DNA of 64,000 nucleotides from positions 293,162,187 through 293,226,186 of the forward strand of contig JAUMIR010000001.1 of NCBI GenBank assembly GCA_030847615.1. The letters run 5' to 3'. Below are positions 28,947-39,089 of this stretch, piece after piece. The DNA comes from Gambelia wislizenii (lineage: Eukaryota > Chordata > Lepidosauria > Squamata > Crotaphytidae). Made by a program: the position numbers and the translations under genes. The number at the start of each line of letters is the position of its first letter. Within the stretch, counting starts at the first letter, position 1. The notes below the pieces were generated by a model. The model worked only from the letters and a program-made list of their open reading frames with translations. It was not told where the DNA came from and ran no database searches.

Positions 28947-29157
28947 TAAATCAATATGTAGGAATTCAAAGTCCAGAACAAGTTTCTTATCTTCCATAAT
29001 CCATGTGACACAGAGATGTCTAGATCATCTCACTTTCTTTTACATATATTTTTTTTAAAATGGGCTCTTACAGATGTGCTCACAACATGGTATAGAAAAG
29101 AGCAACCAAATTAATCAATGTATTATTGCAACCTTCATGAGAAGAAAGAGCAAGGGC

Positions 29158-29230
29158 CCTTTCACACTACACAGTTACAGCACTATGATTCTGATTTAAC
29201 TGCCAGGGTCATCTAATAGATTCACGAGAG
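29158..29230 (+). mobile_element. Fragment of a hAT-type MITE (TTTCACACTACACA family)
   Basis: CCCTTTCACACTACACAGTT and the following AGCACTATGATTCTGATTT match the left end of the element at 51448-51665. Only this end is present. Confidence 0.45.
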
Positions 29231-29459
29231 ACAAAATTCCTGTTCATATGTTCTGTAACTAGGAGGGGCAATAAGCACACCTGTCCTTGCGCTGTCTGCT
29301 GTCATTTTCATCATCTTCCCAACATGTGGTATTGTTTTCCAAAGAGGAGAGCTTTCTCTGTCCATGGGAGCTCTCTATGCAGTTCAAAATCATGAAAAAT
29401 TACCCATCTGAATAGTATGGAAACAGATTCTGTCTGGCAGCATGGTCCATGCAGCAAAA

Positions 29460-29640
29460 TACAACAAAATCCACAAAATGATGGTACCTTTATTGGGCCA
29501 ACTAAAAAGCATAAAATATACCATGCAAGCTTTCGAAGCTTCATTGGCTTTTTCATCAGGCAAATATATTAAAAATCATACAAGAGAAGAAAAGTGATGA
29601 TGCTAGAGACAGAGGTCTACATTTTGTCTTAGATGTTACT
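29460..29640. repeat. Interspersed repeat with TTCATCAGGC motif, family uncertain
   Basis: The stretch GGTACCTTTATTGGGCCAAC, GCAAGCTTTCGAAGCTTCAT and CTTTTTCATCAGGCA is a pattern I associate with terminal regions of Penelope-like elements of the Poseidon/Neptune kind. The assignment is from memory of the pattern and is uncertain. Confidence 0.35.
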
Positions 29641-29876
29641 TCCGTTGTCAGTTAAGATAGTCCAGAGGGATATCAGTGCAGGTAGAAGCCACTCCCCTTC
29701 TTGGCCACGTGGGGACTGGGGACAAAGGGCAGTAAAACACTGGCAATAAAATTTCAAAACCATTAGCAACAGCAAAGTAGCTTCCATTGATACCCAGGCT
29801 GTCTCTGTCCTGTATGAGGCTAACTGCCCCTTTCTTAGGCAGAGAACATTGACTTTCTCAAGAAGTCTCTGTACTA

Positions 29877-30854
29877 CAGTCGTCCCTTCACATTCGCGGG
29901 GGTTCCGTTCCGCGGACCCCCGCGAATGTGAAAAATCCGCGAATAACAAACACCCCTCCCCCTCCCTCCCCAGGCCTTCGCGGGGCCTTGCTAGGCCCCG
30001 CGGAGGTCTCTCCGGCCCTCCCTCCCTCCCTCCCCAGGCCTTTGCGGGGCCTTGCTAGGCCCCGCGGAGGCCTCCCCGGCCCTTCCTCCCTCCCTCCCCA
30101 GGCCTTCGCGGGGCCTTCCTAGGCCCAGCGGAGCCCTCCCCGGCCCTTCCTCCCTCCCTCCCCAGGCCTTCGCGGGGCCTTCCTAGGCCCCGCGGAGCCC
30201 TCCCCGGCCCGCCCTCCCTCCCTCCCCAGGCCTTCGCGGGGCCTTGCTAGGCCCCGCGGAGGTCTCCCCGGCCCTCCCTCCCTTCCTCCCCAGGCCTTCG
30301 CGGGGCCTTGCTAGGCCCCGCGGAGGTCTCCCCGGCCCTCCCTCCCCCCCTCCCCAGGCCTTCGCGGGGCCTCCGGGGGTCCCACGAAGGCCTCCCCACC
30401 CCTCCCCAGGCCTTCGCGGGGCCTCCGGAGGGCCTCCGTGGGTCCCGCGAAGGCCTCCCCACCCCTCCCCAGGCCTTCACGGGGCCTCCGGAGGGCCTCC
30501 GTGGGTCCCGCGAAGGCCTCCCCACCCCTCCCCAGGCCTTCGCGGGGCCTCCGGAGGGCCTCCGTGGGTCCCGCGAAGGCCTCCCCACCCCTACCCAGGC
30601 CTTCGCGGGGCCTCCGGAGGGCCTCCGTGGGTCCCGCGAAGGCCTCCCCACCCCTACCCAGGCCTTCGCGGGGCCTCCGGAGGGCCTCCGGGGGTCCCGC
30701 GAAGGCCTTCACACCGCTCCCCAGGCCTTCGCGGGGCCTCCAGAGGGCCTCCGGGGGTCCCGCGAAGGCCTCCCCACCCCTACCCAGGCCTTCGCGGGGC
30801 CTCCGGAGGGCCTCCGGGGGTCCCGCGAAGGCCTCTCCACCCCTCCCCAGGCCT
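29877..30854 (+). mobile_element. TA-flanked MITE with expanded minisatellite, right end missing (copy C)
   Basis: The left TIR CAGTCGTCCCTTCACATTCG follows TA at 29875-29876. The inside is a tandem array in two blocks: units of about 64 bp (29970-30356) and then 63-bp units (30356-30850). No right TIR is found; the array runs directly into a piece of L2 sequence at 30855. The array gives long open frames on both strands that are not genes. Confidence 0.8.
30356..30850. repeat. 63-bp GC-rich minisatellite, about eight units
   Basis: The start of AGGCCTTCGCGGGGCCTCCG recurs at 30408, 30471 and 30534, a spacing of 63 bases, and continues to about 30850 with few substitutions. Because 63 is a multiple of three, each frame repeats the same 21 residues, which explains the open frames of 130-208 codons on both strands. 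Confidence 0.9.
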
Positions 30855-30970
30855 CCGCTTCAAACCGTAAGCCATGGTATACAGCAGAGCTTAGGAAAAT
30901 GAAGCTTCGGCACTGATAAGTGGTATATAAATATCAATGCTATTGCTAATGCTATTGCTATTGTTGTATA
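30855..30970 (+). mobile_element. L2 scrap: 51-bp internal piece joined to an L2-like tail
   Basis: 30855-30905 is identical to 33687-33737, inside the L2 ORF (start CCGCTTCAAACCGTAAGCC). It is followed by GATAAGTGGTATATAAATAT and an ATTGCT-type short tandem tail, like a LINE 3' end. About 2 kb of L2 sequence that should lie between is absent. Confidence 0.7.
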
Positions 30971-31089
30971 GGTAAAACTTTCTAGTTGTAGTTCAAGTAA
31001 AAGAGTTTTACCTTTGTTGGAGGTACAAACCTCAAAGAGTTAAGTCCCATTCTATTAGCTCCCTCTTGTTAAAGGAATTTTATGGAGAG

Positions 31090-31510
31090 TCTCTATTTGT
31101 TGTTAATTGCCCTCAAGTTGACTTTGACTTATGGCAAACCTATGAGTGAGAGACCTCCAAGTCACCCTATCACCTGCTCAGGTCTTCCAGACTAAGGGCT
31201 GTGGATTCTTGATTGAATCTATCCATCTGGAATGCAGTCTTCCTCTTTTCCTACTGTTTTCTATATTAGCAAGCATTATTGTCTTTTCTAGTGAGTCATG
31301 TCTTCTCATGATATATTCAAAGTTTGACAGTCTCATTTTAGTCATTTTGGCTTCTAGTGAGGGTACAGGTTTGATTTGCTCTAAGGCACATTTAATTGTC
31401 TTTTTAGTCATTCACGGTATCTGTAGAACTCTTCTCCAGCACTACATTTCAAATGAATCTCTGTACATAGCAGAAATTCTCATTTTAGGAAAGTTGCGGT
31501 CCACGTGAGA
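31090..31510 (-). pseudogene. RTE/BovB-like LINE C-terminal remnant
   Basis: On the minus strand, 31178-31411 reads KMTKMRLSNFEYIMRRHDSL followed by EKTIMLANIENSRKRGRLHS and RWIDSIKN. This RMRWID-type segment is, to my knowledge, the C-terminal region of RTE/BovB-class LINE proteins that are common in squamates. It is 5' truncated and short. The family name is less certain than its LINE nature. Confidence 0.5.
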
Positions 31511-32266
31511 AGAATAACAGAAGGAGGTGGCAGCTTGGTATTCCTTGTGTTCTCATCACATTCACTCTTCTCTGTTACAGAATGCATGAATAGGATTAAA
31601 TAAGATATTGTTTTATACAGTACAGTTTATGGATTTCACTGCCATACCTTACGGTGACTGATTTAGATGTTTTGACAGACTATTGGCCTTTCGATGGCTA
31701 TTTAACTGTTTTCTGTATAGCACCTCAAGATTCAGATGCATTGTTGCCAATGCCTATTAGTTTGTGGGAAGCAACGGTAGGGGGAGAAATTGTTAGCTTC
31801 AAGCCCTTCTGGTTGCTGCCTGGAAGCATTTGGGAAAACATTAGCTGAATTTTTAGTCTGACCTAGCTCTTCTTGTATTAAAAACCCTTGGATGGATTGT
31901 AAGCAGGGCCGGTTTAAGGAATTTAGGGGGCCCCTGCAATGGTTTGTTTTAGGGCCCCCCTATGTTTATCCCAGTGTCTGAGAAAGCTATATACCAGACC
32001 CCCTCCCCATCAGCCACTCTGCATTTTGTTAAAAAATAAATTGCTGCTAAATTATTTTCAAGAGGTAAGAAGTACTTCAGAGGAGGACAAAAATTAAGTA
32101 ACCACAACATGAGAGTGTTTTGCCACTGTAATAATTACATCTCCATGTGTTTCTGATTATCTGAACATATATTAAATGAGAAATATAATCAAAATGCACT
32201 AACTGAGTCTGATGTAATGAAAAGGTGCTGACATGGTAAGAGAAACTGAAACATTTACAGCCTTTA

Positions 32267-32635
32267 CCAGCCAGCAGCCAGAGGGACTCCAAGCCTGAAG
32301 CAGCCTCTTCTCCCCATTCCACCGGGCCAGAGGGCTGTGGAGGGCCCTGAGGACTTCTGGAAGCAGAGCAGCAGCGGGAGGGGGTGTGGCCAGGAGTGGC
32401 TGGTGTTTTAAGCCACTCCCACACCCCTCAGGAACACCAGCCAGCAGCCAGAGGGACTCCAAGCCTGAAGCAGCTTCTTCTCCCCATTCCACCGGGCCAG
32501 AGGGCTGTGGAGGGCCCTGAGGACTTCTGGAAGCAGAGCAGCAGCGGGAGGGGGCGTGGCCAGGAGTAGCTGGCATTTTAAGCCACTCCCACACCCCTCA
32601 GGAACACCAGCCAGCAGCCAGAGGGACTCCAAGCT
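32267..32635 (+). repeat. 170-bp tandem repeat, just over two units, next to L2
   Basis: CCAGCAGCCAGAGGGACTCC starts at 32271, 32441 and 32611, exactly 170 bases apart. Units 1 and 2 are nearly identical, while unit 3 stops after CTCCAAGC and passes straight into the L2 leader. It may be the L2 5' UTR in monomers, or a subterminal repeat of the surrounding hAT element. Confidence 0.85.
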
Positions 32636-35600
32636 TGCAATTGGCGTCAGCTGAGGCCGGGGATGGAGTGGGGGCGGAAATTGGAGTTGTGCTGGGGAAA
32701 GGGAGTTATGGTCGGAACAGAGTGAACAGATGGTACAAAAGAAGGCGGGATCGCTGTTTGTTAGCTATCCCACCTTCAGTTCACCCTGTTTCCCGGAATG
32801 GATTGGAGAGCGTACCAACCATTCCATAGAACCTTACTTTGCTCCTCTGCAATGCCAGGTCGGTTAAGAATAAAACTCATATTATTTACGATCTACTCTT
32901 GGATGAGGATGCCGACCTGGCGTGCTTCACAGAAACCTGGCTGGGAGAGGATAGTGCTGTCACGTGGGCGCAGGCCCTCCCAGCTGGGTATTCTGTCAGT
33001 GAGCAGGTGAGAGGAAGTGGGCGGGGGGGGCGGAGTGGCTCTGGTTTATAAGAACAATCTGACCTTGACCAGGATACCTGTCCGAAACACAGTCCACTTT
33101 GAGTGTATGTACCTTAGTCTGAGGACCAGGGATAGTTTGGGGATTCTGCTAGTATACCGACTACCCCGTTGTCTAGCAGACTCCCTAACCGAGCTGACAC
33201 AGCTGGTCTCAGAGTTACTGTTGGAGTCTCCCAGACTTTTAGTTTTGGGGGACTTCAACATTCCACTTGAGAACAGCTTGACAAATTTGACTGGTACAGC
33301 TCGGGAGTTCATGGAAACCATGACAAACATGGGCCTATCCCAAATGGTCATTGGGCCCACACATTGTGCGGGTCATACCCTCGATGCGGTCTTCAGTACG
33401 GAACAGGAATATCCGTGGGCGGAGGTTATAAAAACCACCACATTGTCATGGACGGATCATTTCCTGGTCAAGATGGAGCTAAGAGCCACTGTCTGCCCCA
33501 CCGGGGGTGGTGGACCTATTAGAATGGTCCGCCCTCGAAGGCTAATGGAACCAAGAGGATTCCAGAAAGCCTTGGAGGGTTTAATGGTTGGTAGCGCCGG
33601 TGACCCTGTCGAAACTTTGGTTAATACCTGGAACAACGATCTTACCAAGGCTATCGACACGATCGCTCCCAAGCGTCCTTTCCAACCCGCTTCAAACCGT
33701 AAGCCATGGTATACAGCAGAGCTTAGGAAAATGAAGCGGGTTGGACAACGACTAGAGCCCAACTGGCGGAAAACTCGTCATAGGAACTTTCTTTGGTCCT
33801 ATCAAGAGGCAATACGTGCAGCACAGCGATCCTTCTCCTCTGCACATATTGCATCTGCAGAGTCCCGTCCAGCAGAGCTGTTTAGGGTGGTAAGGGAGAT
33901 GACGCAGGTTATTCCTGCGCAGAACCCGTTGCTTAACCCAACGACGGCCTGCTGTGACGCGTTTAACAATTTCTTTGCAGATAAAATCTTTCAGATAAGA
34001 GCCGACTTAGATACCAGTAATTTGGCAGAAACAATTGACGAGGCGTCCAGCAACTCCGTTGATGTCAGTTTACTGGATCAGTTTCAATCTGTGAGTACTG
34101 AGGACGTGGACAAGGTACTTGGTAGGGTTAGGAAGACGACCTGCCCTCTCGATCCTTGCCCTTCATGGCTGGCCATCCGGGGGGGACTGCCTTGATGATG
34201 TTCCTTAAGGACATCATCAATGCATCCCTCAGAGAAGGGCGTGTTCCATCTTGTTTAAAGGAAGCAGCCGTTAGGCCGCTCCTGAAAAAATCTTCCCTTG
34301 ACCCCCTGGACATGAACAACTATAGGCCGGTTTCTATGTTACCATTCTTGAGCAAAGTGATCGAGAGGGCAGTTGCGCTTCAACTCCAAGTGGTCTTGGA
34401 TGAAACCAATTATCTAGACCCATTTCAAACTGGCTTTAGGATGGGATTTGGAGTTGAGATTGCCATGGTTGCCTTGACTGACGACCTGCGTCTAAGCATT
34501 GACAGGGGTAGTGTGACCCTGTTGGTGCTTTTAGACATCTCAGCGGCTTTCGATACGATAGATCATAGCATCCTCTTGGATCGCTTGAGGGGGTTAGGAA
34601 TCGGAGGCACTGCGCTCCAGTGGTTCCGGTCCTTCCTCTCGGGCAGGTCCCAGAGGGTGTTGCTCGAGGACAGCTGCTCCAGCAGAAAGGAGCTTACTTG
34701 TGGTGTTCCACAGGGCGCCATCCTGTCCCCGATGCTGTTTAACATTTATATGAAGCCGCTGGGTGAGATTATTTGCAGTTATGGGGCTGGGAGTTATCAG
34801 TACGCTGATGACACCCAGATCTATTTCTCCTTGCCCCGATCATCGGCCTCGAATTCCGATGGCGTCTCTCCTCTTAATGATTGTCTTAAAGCAGTAATGG
34901 GCTGGATGAGGAAAAACAGATTGAGATTAAATCCAGATAAAACTGAGGTGCTCACGGTAGCGGCCCCCAAACCAGGAGTTGGGTTGCAACCTCCAGTCCT
35001 GGATGGGGTCACGCTCTCCGTTAAGGACTGTGTTCGCAGTCTGGGGGTGCTCCTTGATTCATCGCTTCAGATGACGAGTCAGGTGAATGTGACAGTCAGG
35101 AGCGCCTGTTATCAGCTTCGGCTGATACGCCAGCTGCGCCATTTCCTGGAAGTAAGGGACCTCGAGACTGTGGTGCACGCGCTGGTAACCTCCCGTCTAG
35201 ATTTCTGCAATGCGCTCTACATGGGGCTGCCCTCATGCTTGGTCCGGAAACTTCAGTTGGTACAAAATATGGCAGCCAGAGTGGTCTCGGGAACATCTCG
35301 GAGAGACCATATAACTCCAATATTAAAATGTCTCCACTGGCTGCCAATCAGTTTCCGGGCCCAGTATAAGGTGTTAGTTATTACCTTTAAAGCCCTAAAT
35401 GGCTTGGGTCCAACTTATCTCCGGAACCGCCTCCTCCCATACAATCTTCCCCGCGCACTCTGGTCCTCTGGGAGGAATTTGCTTCAGCCACAAAAATCTA
35501 GGCTGTCTGCAACCTCCCAGAGGGCCTTTTCGGTAATCGCCCCCAAATTGTGGAATGACCTGCCGAATGAGATCCGTCAGATAACAAGCCTGAGTGGCTT

Positions 35601-35905
35601 TAAAAAAGCACTAAAAACGGATCTCTTTTGGCAGGCCTTTCCTAATTAGATCCCGGCCTCAGGGGATCCTGGCCTCTTCTAGCCTGCTGGCCATTTATTA
35701 TATTTTATTGTATTTATAGTTTTAAATGTGATTTTAGATTAGTTGTTTTTAATTTATATTTGTTTAATGTTTTTTTATGGGGGAGGGTGGGAGTGGGGGT
35801 GTTTAGGGATTTTATTTGTATTGTATTTTAAATTTTGTAAGCCGCCCCGATTGTTTTAACAGAGGGGCGGGGTATAAATAAATTTTATTATCATTATTAT
35901 TATTA
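32636..35905 (+). mobile_element. L2-type LINE, near full length
   Basis: A GC-rich leader is followed by an endonuclease and RT coding region (about 32839-35649) and a 3' UTR. The 3' end is a short tandem tail (ATTATTATT-type) after GAGGGGCGGGGTATAAATAA. The RT text, with LFNIYMKPLGEII, fits L2-like LINEs of squamates. Only two frame breaks are seen, both in G runs, which suggests a young copy. Confidence 0.85.
32839..35649 (+). pseudogene. L2 endonuclease/reverse transcriptase ORF, two frame breaks
   Basis: The exonuclease-endonuclease-phosphatase type nuclease shows LLCNARSVKNK, CFTETWLGED, VALVYKNNLTL, LLVLGDFNIPL and TTLSWTDHFLV. The RT follows with AAVRPLLKKSSLDPLDMNNY, LLDISAAFDTIDHSILLDRL, GVPQGAILSPMLFNIYMK and YQYADDTQIYF (the ADD catalytic pair). 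It ends GFKKALKTDLFWQAFPN at 35649. The frame changes at an 8-G run near 33023-33030 and at a 7-G run near 34179-34185, apparently one base too many and one too few. It would nick the target and copy L2 RNA there. Confidence 0.85.
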
Positions 35906-36187
35906 TTTACCTAAAGACTGATGTGTGTGAGTTCTGTGTTCATTTTTCAACTTTGCAGAACAGTTTAGAACATGTCCACTTCGTGCTACAATGCTATATA
36001 GTGCAGCTGATTTTGCTTTAGGTTTATGTGCAAGTAACAATACATAAGGTAGCTCATGAAGCAAACTAGCCACTGGCTAATTAAGCAGAGGAACATACCA
36101 CTTATGGAGGAATCATATCACCACTACTTCTCAATGAATTTAGTGTCCTGAATAAATACCCACAACTCATTTTTATTTTTGGAGTAC

Positions 36188-36238
36188 ATAGGGTTGCCAT
36201 AAGTCAAAAGGCAACTTGAAAGCACATGTGCACACACA
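36188..36238 (+). repeat. Sauria-type SINE tail fragment
   Basis: GGGTTGCCATAAGTCAAAAG, then GCAACTTGAAAGCACATG and a CA run. The same tail ends the 5S SINE near 38650-38690. Confidence 0.5.
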
Positions 36239-36366
36239 CACAAATCCCAGTGAGTTTTATCTCCCATTTCTCATTCTCTGTGTCTCAAAGAAAGTGTGCT
36301 AGCTCTCTCCCTCTCTCCCTCTCTCTTTTCCTCCTCCCAGCTCATGCAGGGACCGTCTCCAAACTA

Positions 36367-37201
36367 CAGTTGCCCCTCCACATTCACGAACTCAGCATTT
36401 GCGGTTTTGAATATTCGCGGTTTTGGGAGCCCCCCCTCCCAAAACCGCGACACGGGGCCTCCGGAGGCCCCGTGAAGGCCTGAGGAGGGAGGGGGGAGAG
36501 CCGGGGAGGCCTCCACGGGGCCTTCGGAGACCCTCCGGAGGCCCCATGAAGGCCCTGGGAGGGAGCGGGGAGGCCTCCACTGGGCCTTCGGAGGCCCTCC
36601 GGAGGCCCCATGAAGGTCCTGGATGGGAGGGGGGAGGGCCGGGTAGGCCTTCACGGAGCCTCCGGAGGGTCCGTGAAGGCCCGGGGTGGGAGGGGGGAGG
36701 GCCCGGGAGGCCTTCACGGAGCCTCCGGAGGGTCCGTGAAGGCCCTGGGTGGGAGGGGGAAGGGCCTGGGAGGCCTTCACGGAGCCTCCGGAGGGTCCAT
36801 GAAGGCCCTGGGTGGGAGGGGGAGGGCCGGGTAGGCCTTCACGGAGCCTACGGAGCCTCCATGAAGGCGCTGGGTGGGAGGGGTGAGGGCCGGGTAGGCC
36901 TTCACGGAGCCTCCGGAGCCTCCATGAAGGCGCTGGGTGGGAGGGGGAGGGCCGGAGCCTCCGGAGCCTCCGTGAAGGCGCTGGGTGGGAGGGGGAGGGC
37001 CGGGGAGGCCTTCACGGAGCCTCTGGAGGCCCCGTGAAGGCCTAGGAAGGGACTGGGGAGTCTGGAGAAATTGACTATGGGGCCTCCGGAGGCCCCATGG
37101 TCGCTTTGGCAGGGGAGGGGGAGGGCAATTATTATTCGTGGATTTTTCACATTCGCGGGGGTCTGGGGAACCTAACCCCCGCAAATGTGAAGGGACGACT
37201 G
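36367..37201 (-). mobile_element. TA-flanked MITE with inner minisatellite, reverse orientation (copy D)
   Basis: Left CAGTTGCCCCTCCACATTC and right CAAATGTGAAGGGACGACTG are inverted repeats, with TA at 36365-36366 and 37202-37203. The inner array (about 36440-37060) has ten or more units of GGCCTTCACGGAGCCTCCGG type. It sits inside the hAT element. Confidence 0.82.
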
Positions 37202-37780
37202 TACAGCATCAGTATTAGCCAGGCACCTTCTCAGTGCTCCCCCAACTTAGTCAGTACCAAGCCTCTCTCTGCAAGCAACACTGCAGGGAGAGAAGTCCAG
37301 CAACCACTCAGTCTCTGACTCCAGCAACAAGTTAAATAACCACCCCACCGTGCATGGCAGCCCCCCCCCCCCAAGATACCCTCATCCTCACAGCAATGCA
37401 GGGGCCGTCTCCAAATTCCAACTTAGTCAGTAGGAAGAGCAACTCCCTCTCCATCTCCAACAGCAGTCTCCAGCTCAGTGCTACTGCCAGGCCCTGCCTG
37501 AGGAGGGAGTGGGGGGGGCTTGCAAAGCAGGGTCTCCTCCTGGCTGTCTCCTTTGTCAGGCAAGGAGATAGGAGATAGCAGGAGGTTAGGGGCCCCCCCT
37601 TTGACCCATTGACCTTGGGACCCCCCACCAATGTGGACTTGGCAGACTGGTTAAACCAGCTCTGATTGTAAGGATAGTTCTGCCTTCATCTCTCTCTGAA
37701 AAATGGTTGAGCTATGATGATTAAACAGCTAAGTGTAGATTTGGACCACTAGTCTTCACTGCTTTGCCTTGTTAACTGTG

Positions 37781-37890
37781 GCCTAAATCCAGATGTGAGT
37801 CCTGAATAGGGTGGGTCCATTGAATCAGTTGCTGAACACCTGTGTAAATCCCACTTATTCAGTGTAAATCTGATCTAGTGGGGAGTAGCC
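37781..37890. repeat. Interspersed repeat scrap (GGGTCCATTGAATC type)
   Basis: AATCCAGATGTGAGTCCTGA, GGGTCCATTGAATCAG and CATTCAGTGTAAATCTGA-like text resembles the block at about 48230-48370 (GGATCCATTGAAATGAATAG). I take both as pieces of one sauropsid repeat family that I cannot name. Confidence 0.35.
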
Positions 37891-38474
37891 CTCAGCGTAC
37901 AGCCAGCATAAGCAGTAATATAGACATTTTGATAGCTATTTTGCAGACTTGTAGTATACTTCTATTAAGCAAGTATTTCATTATTTAAAGTTCTGCATGA
38001 TTCAGGAAAACTAAGCTTATGGTTTTATGGAACTCCAGTAAGTATGTTCAAAAGAATATGACTGTACAGCAGCATGGAGGTTTTATCTTCCCTCATGGTT
38101 CTATGGAACCATGCCCTATTGAGGAAAAAGGGAATTAGTATATATAGGAACTGAAAGTTTTGGTTCATATGGTGAGTTTAATTGTGTACATTTTATTCTT
38201 GGGGATTATTTGCAATGGTGAAACCATTTTTGACTGATGCAGCTCTCAGTACTACTGGGTCAGTGGCATTTTAAACAATATGCATAACTTTTATACTGAT
38301 ACAATAGGAAGTAAATCCCTCCGCACAACCTCAGTATTAAATATTTATTTGATATGAGTGAGTTAGCTGGTATGCGGTAGAACTAACTAAAGCTTTTTAA
38401 AAGGGATAGTTTACTCAGCCTTAATTAAAGGCTTCTAAACACATGAGAGTCCTTGTCTAAATACCTCAAAGGTA

Positions 38475-38690
38475 CCAGATCCTCTCTGATCTTGGAAGCT
38501 AAGCTGGGTTGGCCCTGGTTAGTACTTGGATGGGAGACCACCAACTAATAACAGACGCTGTAGGCTATATTTCAGAGGAAAGAACTGACAAAACCACCTC
38601 TGAACACAGTATTCCTTCCCTAAGAAAACCCTGTGAAATTCATGGGGTACCAATAAGTCGACAGGCAACTTGAAGGCACATACACATACA
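38475..38690 (+). mobile_element. 5S-rRNA-derived SINE (5S-Sauria type), 5' truncated
   Basis: 38475-38567 resembles the inner and 3' part of 5S rRNA: CTCTGATCTTGGAAGCTAAG, GGTTAGTACTTGGATGGGAG and GCTGTAGGCT, including the box A, intermediate and box C promoter regions. It continues into an unrelated body and a tail with CAATAAGTCGACAGGCAACT. It is a SINE, not a working 5S gene. Confidence 0.82.
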
Positions 38691-39089
38691 CAAACACATG
38701 AGATAGAAGGTGTTCTAAAGAACAATGAGAGCAACACCAGTTAGAAAACTGTGTAGTCATGCAGTATTCTTTCATGTTTACTGGCTGACATTTTGTTTCA
38801 TAGATGTGAATAATAAACATGTGTCTTAATTCTTAGAACCATTAGGGGATTGCAATGTGACATATGAGATTTAATCTGTTACACTGATGTTTCTGAGCAG
38901 AGCTTTCAGTCCTGAAATCTATCTAAAATTACTTGAACAATTGTCCAAGCATTGTGGAACTGGAAAGAGAATTGTTCATTCCCTGTTACAAAGAGTGACT
39001 GTTGGTTATGTGTTTTACTTTTTAAATTATGTATTAGACAAGTCTTTCGTGTTAACTCAGAAATACTGCACGATTGGCGGAAATGGTTT

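Larger units (their letters stand above)
31904..37664. mobile_element. hAT-type DNA transposon carrying nested L2 and MITE insertions
   Basis: ATTGTAAG is repeated exactly at 31896-31903 and 37665-37672, the 8-bp target duplication expected of hAT. The ends CAGGGCCGGTTTAA and TTAAACCAGCTCTG are inverted repeats (12 of 14 match). GGGGGCCCC-type tracts lie near both ends. No hAT transposase is seen, so it is non-autonomous. The body holds an L2 LINE, a SINE-like tail (about 36188-36230) and a minisatellite MITE (36367-37201). Confidence 0.78.

Noticed and set aside
29849..30916. Open frames of 130-208 codons on both strands with repeated RRPPHPSPGLRGASG
   Set aside because: They come from the 63-bp minisatellite, whose period is a multiple of three; no conservation or start context supports a protein.
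36423..37184. Long Gly/Pro/Arg-rich open frames in the reverse MITE
   Set aside because: Same cause: a GC-rich tandem array inside a TA-flanked transposon.
38475..38567. A 5S rRNA gene
   Set aside because: 5' truncated, several substitutions and fused to a SINE body and tail; it is a 5S-derived SINE.
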